Positions 30,607-35,193 of a DNA stretch of 35,193 nucleotides are shown here, one piece after another (within the stretch, counting starts at the first letter, position 1; each line of letters begins with the position of its first letter). Source of the DNA: Christensenella sp. UBA1214 (GTDB lineage: Bacteria > Bacillota > Clostridia > Christensenellales > CAG-138); the NCBI GenBank assembly GCA_002309375.1, contig DBXK01000049.1, positions 27,368 through 62,560 of the forward strand, read 5' to 3'. The notes under the pieces are model-generated. The model made no database searches. It saw only the letters and a list, made by a program, of their open reading frames with translations, and was not told where the DNA came from. Both the position numbers and the translations under genes were made by a program.

Positions 30607-31677
30607 TTATTCGATAACGATGAGTTCCTTCGGGGAATGGCAGAGATCGATGAAGCCGTCCTCCGTCAGCACGCAGCAGTCCTCGATGCGGACGCCGCCG
30701 AGGCCTTCGACGTAGATGCCGGGCTCAACGGTGATCGTGGAGCCGGGAACGAGCAGCTCGGTCGAGATGGAATTCGCGTAGGGATTCTCGTGGATCTCGA
30801 GGCCGAAGCCATGGCCGAGACCGTGGCCGAAGCACTGGCCGTAGCCCTTTTCGGTGATATAATCCCTTGCACAGGCGTCGAGCTCCGAAGCGACCATGTT
30901 CGGGCGAAGGATGCCGAGGGCCTTGAGCTGGGCTTCGAGAACGATGTTGTAGATCTTCCTGAGCTCATCGCAGGGCTCGCCGATCGCGATGGTGCGGGTC
31001 ATGTCGGAGCAGTAGCCGCCGACGCGCGCGCCGAAATCGATCACGACGAGGTCGCCCTTTTGAAGCTTCCTCGGGCCGGGATAGGCGTGGCAGAGCGCAC
31101 CGTTCGGGCCGGAGCCGACGATCGTATCGAAGGAATTCTCATCCGCGCCGTGTTTGCGGAGCAGGTAGTCGAGCTCATTGCGCAGCTCGATCTCGCTCAT
31201 GCCGGGCTTGACCATTTTGAGAAGATCGGCAAAGCCCGCGTCCGCGCAGTTCTGCGCCTTCTGCATGAGGGCGATCTCGTTCGCGTCCTTAACGACCCTG
31301 CAGCCCGAGATGACGTCCGAAGAAGGAACGAACTCGAACGGGAGCTTGCTGTAGCCGCTGTACTCGGTCACGGTCATTGCCGCATCCTCGAAGGCGACGC
31401 GCTTTGCGCCGAATTCGTTGAGGAACTTTTCAACGTCCTTGGGGGAGATGCTGCGGTTGACCTGATGCACCTCGCAGATGCCGGCGCACTGGATGCCGGC
31501 CTGGATCGTGTAGCGGAAATCGGTGAGCAGCACGCGGCCCGCTTCTGCGACGATCACGACGCCGTTGGAGCCTGTGAAGCCGGAGAAGTACCTGCGGTTG
31601 ACGGCGGAGGTGATGACCGCTGCGTCGATATTATTCTCGGCAAGCTTCTTCAAAAGCTTGTCACACCTTGATTTCAT
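30607..31677 (-). CDS. Xaa-Pro aminopeptidase / M24-family peptidase
   Basis: 356 residues from the ATG at 31675-31677. An N-terminal creatinase-like domain (about 3-125) precedes the pita-bread M24 domain with a full dinuclear metal set: D214, D225, H289 (GHGLGHGFG), E318 and E332. The substrate-binding His lies in ALCHAYP (H197). It resembles B. subtilis YqhT, next to efp in that organism too. AAAGGG lies about six bases upstream of ATG; an upstream in-frame start would add 24 residues without a ribosome-binding site. A SigA-type promoter lies at 31767-31795. Confidence 0.93.
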   Translation of the reverse strand: MKSRCDKLLKKLAENNIDAAVITSAVNRRYFSGFTGSNGVVIVAEAGRVLLTDFRYTIQAGIQCAGICEVHQVNRSISPKDVEKFLNEFGAKRVAFEDAAMTVTEYSGYSKLPFEFVPSSDVISGCRVVKDANEIALMQKAQNCADAGFADLLKMVKPGMSEIELRNELDYLLRKHGADENSFDTIVGSGPNGALCHAYPGPRKLQKGDLVVIDFGARVGGYCSDMTRTIAIGEPCDELRKIYNIVLEAQLKALGILRPNMVASELDACARDYITEKGYGQCFGHGLGHGFGLEIHENPYANSISTELLVPGSTITVEPGIYVEGLGGVRIEDCCVLTEDGFIDLCHSPKELIVIE

Positions 31678-31766
31678 ATTTTCCCTTTCCGGCGCCGATG
31701 CGCGCAAAGCACCCGCGCCAATTCTATTTCCCTGCGGGCAAAACCGCATAAGAACACATCTTAATT

Positions 31767-31795
31767 ATTTTACCATTTTTTTAACGGATTAACAA
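31767..31795 (-). promoter_or_regulatory. SigA-type promoter of the pepP-efp operon
   Basis: On the minus strand: TTGTTA (31790-31795), a 17-base spacer and TAAAAT (31767-31772), about 90 bases upstream of the peptidase start. The flanking DNA is A+T-rich. Confidence 0.65.
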
Positions 31796-32039
31796 GATGC
31801 TTTTTCGCAAAAACAGGGGTATTTTTCCGTAATGACGGGGCAAAAGCCGATATATTTTAAAGAAGGCGGCCTTTTCCCGACGCATTCGCGCTTTTTGGGC
31901 GGGCCCGAAACGCCCTCCGGCATGCCGCGCTTCGCTGTGAAGCGCAAAAACGAGTCAACCGAAGCCGCTCCCGATCCGTTATATTAAAAAAGGAAAGCGG
32001 AAAAAGGCAGATGAAAACGGCACGGCCGCTGCCCCGGGG
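31796..32039. other. Intergenic region without visible gene
   Basis: About 240 bases between two divergent promoters. A GCGCTTC/GAAGCGC hairpin (31927-31933 with 31939-31945) is present, but no T-run, conserved motif or credible open frame is seen. A leader RNA or regulator site cannot be excluded. Confidence 0.5.
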
Positions 32040-32067
32040 TTGACTTTGCGGCAGGCTGTGATATAAT
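32040..32067 (+). promoter_or_regulatory. SigA-type promoter of the glycosyltransferase operon
   Basis: TTGACT (32040-32045), a 16-base spacer and TATAAT (32062-32067). The gene start at 32104 lies about 36 bases downstream. Confidence 0.8.
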
Positions 32068-32103
32068 AATCAATCGGTATTAAAAAGAAAGCAATGAAGG
32101 AAC

Positions 32104-33183
32104 ATGATCGTTGTCATTCCGGCGTATGAGCCGGACGAAAAACTCAAAAAGCTCGTTCTCGAGCTGCGGGAGAAGACGGATTACCCGATCGTGATCGTCG
32201 ATGACGGAAGCGGCGAAAGCTGCCGCGCGCTGTTCGATGAGCTCGAACAGTATGCGTCCGTCATCCATCACGAAGTCAACCGCGGCAAGGGCCGTGCGAT
32301 GAAGACCGCCTTTGAATACATCAAAAACAGCGGTCTGTACGCGCCGGACGAGGGGATCGTTACCGTCGATGCGGACGGACAGCATCTCCCGGAGGATATA
32401 CTCAGGGTCGCGGAGGAATTCGGCCGCGATCCTTCTTCGCTCGTGATCGGCGGAAGGCGGTTCACGGGCAGGATCCCCCTCCGCAGCAGGCTCGGCAACG
32501 GCATAACGCGCTTCGTTTTCGCGCTCACGACGGGCGTGCGCGTGCACGATACCCAGACCGGCCTTCGGGCCTTCGCAGTGAAGCGGATCGACGAGATGCT
32601 CGCGATCGGCGGCGACCGCTATGAATACGAGATCAACCAGCTGCTCTACTGCACGAAGCAGCAGATAAAGATCCGCGAGGTGGAGATCGAAACCGTTTAT
32701 ATCGACGAGAACAGCTCCTCCCATTTCCACCCGCTTCGGGATTCGTTCCGCATCTATAAAACGATCTTCAGCTTCATCGGCTCGAGCATCCTCTGCTTCC
32801 TGATCGATTATATCCTTCTGCTCGGACTGACCGCGCTGTTTGCGTACCTGACGGGCGGGGAGGGGATACGGCTCTTCGGCATGATCCTCGAACCGAAGCT
32901 CCCCGCGATCATCATCGCAAGGGCGGTCAGCTCGTTCGTGAACTATATCCTGAACCACCGCGTCGTCTTCAAGAGCGGCGGGAAGGGAAGCGTTATCCGC
33001 TATTATATCACCGTTATCGCATTGCTCGTGCTGAACTATGCGCTGCTGAGGGTGATGACGGCGGCGGGCATCCCGCTCGCGCTGGCCCAGATCCTCGCGC
33101 AGTGCATAATCTACCCGCTGAGCTTTGTTTTCCAGCGTAAATTTGTCTTTATCGAAAAGAAAAAGAATGAGACCGGAGCGTGA
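32104..33183 (+). CDS. GT2 glycosyltransferase fused to a GtrA-like membrane domain
   Basis: 359 residues. Residues 1-215 are a family 2 glycosyltransferase like dolichol/undecaprenyl-phosphate sugar transferases: IPAYEP, VDDGS (32-36), DADGQH (89-94), RRFTGRIPLRSRLGNG and DTQTGLRAF. Residues 220-350 are a four-helix GtrA-like domain (FIGSSILCFLIDYILLLGL...ARAVSSFVNYILNHRVVFKS...), often the flippase partner. The fusion suggests that a lipid-linked sugar is made on the inner leaflet and delivered across the membrane to surface glycans. The ribosome-binding site AAGGA is only two bases from the ATG. Confidence 0.92.
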   Translation: MIVVIPAYEPDEKLKKLVLELREKTDYPIVIVDDGSGESCRALFDELEQYASVIHHEVNRGKGRAMKTAFEYIKNSGLYAPDEGIVTVDADGQHLPEDILRVAEEFGRDPSSLVIGGRRFTGRIPLRSRLGNGITRFVFALTTGVRVHDTQTGLRAFAVKRIDEMLAIGGDRYEYEINQLLYCTKQQIKIREVEIETVYIDENSSSHFHPLRDSFRIYKTIFSFIGSSILCFLIDYILLLGLTALFAYLTGGEGIRLFGMILEPKLPAIIIARAVSSFVNYILNHRVVFKSGGKGSVIRYYITVIALLVLNYALLRVMTAAGIPLALAQILAQCIIYPLSFVFQRKFVFIEKKKNETGA

Positions 33184-33192
33184 TGAGGACCG

Positions 33193-34218
33193 ATGCGCAA
33201 TGCAGTTAAAATCATTATAACCGTGTTTATTGACCTTGTTGTCTTCGCCGCGCTGCTCCTGTCGATCGCGTGGTTCCACCATGCAAGGCCGCAGGAGCTC
33301 ACCGTCCAGCGCGTTTTCGAGATCCCGACGACGGCGCCGTCGATCCCGACCCCGACAGCGGCGCCGAACACTACTGTTCCCCCGCAGCCCGGAACGACGC
33401 CCGGCGAGCTCCCCGAGGAGACCCCCGCGCCGACGCCGACGCCGCGCCCGACGGGCCTTCTCGGCTATAAATACGCCGAAAAATTCACCGACGGCGAAGT
33501 GATCTGGGATGAAAACGGCTACCGCAGCGCGGACGTCTGCATCGAGGTCAGCGAGCACGAAATGACCGTTCACAGATATCCGGTGCATTATTTCGTTGCC
33601 GATATCTACATCCAAAACATCGCGAGCTTCCGCTGCGCGATCGCCGAGAACGAAAGCAACAAGGAAACCGTCGTCAAGATGGCCAACGACAACAACGCGA
33701 TCGTCGCGCTCTCCGGGGATTATTTCCTCCACCACGGCAGCGGCCTTGCGATCCGCAACGGCGTCGTCTACCGGGAGAAGCTCCATAAGGATCAGGACGT
33801 CTGCGTGCTCTACATGGACGGCACGATGGAGACCTATTATAAGGGCCAGGTCGATCTCAACTATATCTATTCCAAGGCTCCGCTGCACGCATGGAGCTTC
33901 GGCCCGAAGCTGCTCGACAACGGTCAGCCGAAGACTGAGTTCAACACGAGCGTCGAAACCTGGAACCCGCGCGCCGCGATCGGTTATTATGAGCCGGGGC
34001 ACTACTGCTTCGTCGTTGTGGACGGCAGGCAGGAGGGCTATTCCTACGGCCTTTTGATGCAGGATCTTTCCAAACTCATGTATGATCTCGGCTGCACCGA
34101 AGCATATAATCTCGACGGAGGTATGACGGCGATGATGGCGTTCCGCGGCGAGCTGTTTTCAAGGCCCTGCGGCGGCGGAAGGAAGAACTGCGACATCCTC
34201 TATATAGGCGAACCGTGA
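33193..34218 (+). CDS. Membrane-anchored phosphodiester glycosidase-family protein
   Basis: 341 residues. One N-terminal transmembrane helix (about 8-28), then a Pro/Thr-rich linker (about 44-92, with PTPTAAPNTT and APTPTPRP), and a C-terminal phosphodiester glycosidase domain (NAGPA/PF09992 type; about 110-340) with ALSGDYFLHHGSGLAIRNGVVY, RAAIGYYEPG and YNLDGGMTAMMAFRG. The domain sits outside the cell. Family members cleave sugar-1-phosphodiesters, for example on wall polymers. It follows the GT2-GtrA gene after nine bases, so they are probably co-transcribed and work on the same surface glycan. Confidence 0.9.
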   Translation: MRNAVKIIITVFIDLVVFAALLLSIAWFHHARPQELTVQRVFEIPTTAPSIPTPTAAPNTTVPPQPGTTPGELPEETPAPTPTPRPTGLLGYKYAEKFTDGEVIWDENGYRSADVCIEVSEHEMTVHRYPVHYFVADIYIQNIASFRCAIAENESNKETVVKMANDNNAIVALSGDYFLHHGSGLAIRNGVVYREKLHKDQDVCVLYMDGTMETYYKGQVDLNYIYSKAPLHAWSFGPKLLDNGQPKTEFNTSVETWNPRAAIGYYEPGHYCFVVVDGRQEGYSYGLLMQDLSKLMYDLGCTEAYNLDGGMTAMMAFRGELFSRPCGGGRKNCDILYIGEP

Positions 34219-34236
34219 TCGGGGGGAATAAACGGA

Positions 34237-34506
34237 ATGAGAAACAGATTTTTCGATTTTACAAATAAAGTGCGGGTATTCCGCGTCGTCACGGCGCATC
34301 TCACGGCCATGTTCTCCGTGATGATCATAATCTGGTTCATCATCGACCGCGTGAACACGGCGATGGAATTCATGTCGAGCGAGATCTCGAAATGGTGCAT
34401 CGCGATCCTTGCGCTCCTTGCGCTCGTGAGCTCGATCCTCACGATCTGCGCCCTCTGGATCAATCCGGATAAGCGCAGGCGCGTCGGGCAGAGGCCGCGG
34501 CGCTGA
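34237..34506 (+). CDS. Small membrane protein, unknown function
   Basis: 89 residues with two transmembrane helices (about 20-40 and 54-74) and basic ends (RNRFFDFTNKVRVFR at the start; a run of Arg at the C-terminus). GGGGGAA lies upstream of ATG 34237. It is the last gene of the GT2-GtrA operon before a terminator. I do not recognise the family; no enzymatic motif. Confidence 0.7.
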   Translation: MRNRFFDFTNKVRVFRVVTAHLTAMFSVMIIIWFIIDRVNTAMEFMSSEISKWCIAILALLALVSSILTICALWINPDKRRRVGQRPRR

Positions 34507-34522
34507 CAGCAAACGGAAAAAC

Positions 34523-34557
34523 AAAAGCGCTCCGCAAAACCGATGCGGGGCGCTTTT
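34523..34557. terminator. Bidirectional terminator
   Basis: A 14-bp stem (34523-34536 with 34544-34557, one T-G pair) has A4 on the left arm and T4 on the right, between convergent genes ending at 34506 and 34575. Confidence 0.9.
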
Positions 34558-34574
34558 ATTCGGAACGGTCTTCT

Positions 34575-34985
34575 TTATTCGAGTACGAGCGGCGCGAGAT
34601 AAGCGGGGAGCTCGCCTTCGCCGCCGATGCTGATGAAAAGGTCGACGTGCTGCTCATAGGAGAAGCGCTTGAGGAATTCGAACATCTCTTCGAGCCCCTC
34701 GACGGGATGCTTGACGATCTTCATGAAGCTGTTGATATAAACGGCCTGGAGATCGAAATCCTGCGCCGAGATGCCGGAGAGGAAGCCGGTGAACATCTTC
34801 GGCCCGTCGATGCGGTAGTCCGAAGCGTTGATGAAGCGGATCCCGCGGTCGAGCATATACATGCGGTCGCCGTCGTTGTCGATGAACACGGCGTTTTCGT
34901 CCTTCCGCTGATGCGCTTCGTTCGCAAGAGCGATGAGCCGCCGCGATTTGCCGGTACCCTTCTTGCCGTAAATGATCCTGACCAA
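34575..34985 (-). CDS. Small P-loop ATP-binding protein
   Basis: 136 residues from TTG at 34983-34985. Walker A is YGKKGTGKS (residues 6-14). The rest shows a strand pattern FIDNDGDRMYML, FINASDYRID, GFLSGISAQDFDLQAVYINSF (possible Walker B-like acidic strand), and a C-terminal FLKRFSYEQHVDLFISIGG. It resembles small P-loop proteins of Firmicutes annotated only as ATP-binding. GGAGGTG (minus strand) lies six bases before the TTG, which decides this start. A SigA-type promoter lies 30 bases upstream. Function unknown. Confidence 0.8.
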   Translation of the reverse strand: MVRIIYGKKGTGKSRRLIALANEAHQRKDENAVFIDNDGDRMYMLDRGIRFINASDYRIDGPKMFTGFLSGISAQDFDLQAVYINSFMKIVKHPVEGLEEMFEFLKRFSYEQHVDLFISIGGEGELPAYLAPLVLE

Positions 34986-35015
34986 ATGAAACACCTCCCG
35001 CTGACTTATGAAAAC

Positions 35016-35044
35016 ATTATACCATATCCGGCGCCCTCCCACAA
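35016..35044 (-). promoter_or_regulatory. SigA-type promoter of the P-loop gene
   Basis: On the minus strand: TTGTGG (35039-35044), a 17-base spacer and TATAAT (35016-35021). Confidence 0.7.
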
Positions 35045-35114
35045 CAGCATAAAAAGGAATATTTGCGCATAAAATAAAAAACGAAAATATACTTTGAGAT
35101 TTTCGGAAAGGGGC

Positions 35115-35143
35115 TTGCAATTCGCCGAAGGCTGATGTATAAT
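35115..35143 (+). promoter_or_regulatory. SigA-type promoter of the tRNA gene
   Basis: TTGCAA (35115-35120), a 17-base spacer and TATAAT (35138-35143) with an extended -10 TG. The tRNA begins about 30 bases downstream. Confidence 0.8.
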
Positions 35144-35173
35144 AGCATTCGTTCCGATGAACGAAAAGAATAT

Positions 35174-35193
35174 TCCTCCTTAGCTCAGTCGGT
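35174..35193 (+). tRNA. 5' end of a tRNA gene, probably tRNA-Asn (partial)
   Basis: The final 20 bases read as acceptor strand TCCTCCT (35174-35180), T8-A9, the D-stem GCTC and D-loop AGTCGGT. The anticodon is outside the window. An acceptor strand of TCCTCCT with this D-arm is what I recall for tRNA-Asn of Clostridia, but the identity is not proven. Confidence 0.75.

Noticed and set aside
31927..31945. Hairpin as a terminator in the 31.8-32.0 kb gap
   Set aside because: The stem is followed by no T-run on either strand at the right distance.
32080..34002. 640-codon minus-strand open frame
   Set aside because: Antisense to the glycosyltransferase and glycosidase genes; no ribosome-binding site and no motif.

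Overview
The window comes from the chromosome of a GC-rich, endospore-forming member of the Clostridia (Firmicutes). Evidence for this is a complete spoIIIA locus, spoIVB, spoVT, a Spo0A-type DNA-binding domain, a class A RNase P RNA, Asp23/AmaP envelope genes and the gene order nusB-folD-xseA-xseB-ispA-dxs-tlyA-nadK-recN-spoIVB, which is the Firmicutes backbone order also seen in Bacillus subtilis. Codons strongly favour G or C at third positions. I cannot place it below class level from sequence alone. I see no phage, insertion sequence, CRISPR array or plasmid function; this is core chromosome with some lineage-specific genes.

Layout. 1-1583: end of an unknown gene, pgeF and a polytopic membrane protein. 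1638-6468: a candidate SigE promoter, a leader holding a tandem repeat and a terminator-like hairpin, then spoIIIAA-AB-AC-AD-AE-AF-AG-AH. These encode the mother-cell part of the channel joining mother cell and forespore; SpoIIIAF is reduced to 58 residues. 6579-7979: a strong vegetative promoter and the Asp23 / AmaP / DUF2273 envelope-stress cluster. 8058-17976: a long co-directional housekeeping block of nusB, a TsaD-like paralogue, folD, xseA, xseB, ispA, dxs, tlyA, nadK and recN (transcription, one-carbon metabolism, DNA repair, isoprenoids, ribosome methylation, NADP). A bidirectional terminator separates it from spoIVB, which here faces recN.

19395-23055: a membrane-anchored predicted beta-propeller protein that appears leaderless, radA and a WYL regulator. 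23056-23426: non-coding, hairpin-rich DNA. 23450-25128: a small zinc-ribbon protein, a degenerate polysaccharide-deacetylase-like protein and spoVT with a candidate SigG promoter. 25381-26704: an orphan Spo0A C-terminal domain protein overlapping tail-to-tail with a SPOR-domain membrane protein. 26856-31677, minus strand: pepP-type peptidase, efp, a CD1247-type zinc-ribbon protein, trmK, a Nif3-family gene, a coiled-coil zinc-ribbon gene and rnpB.

32040-34506: a GT2-GtrA fusion, a membrane-anchored phosphodiester glycosidase and a small membrane protein, probably a cell-surface glycan operon. 34575-34985: a P-loop protein. 35174 to the end: the first 20 bases of a tRNA, probably tRNA-Asn.

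The most interesting points are the stand-alone Spo0A DNA-binding domain together with absence of spo0A from its usual place after spoIVB, the minimal SpoIIIAF, the hairpin between the SigE-like promoter and spoIIIAA, a FolD with Arg at the catalytic Lys position, and a leaderless promoter-start arrangement at 19395-19430. All functional calls are from reading the sequence; no database search was run.
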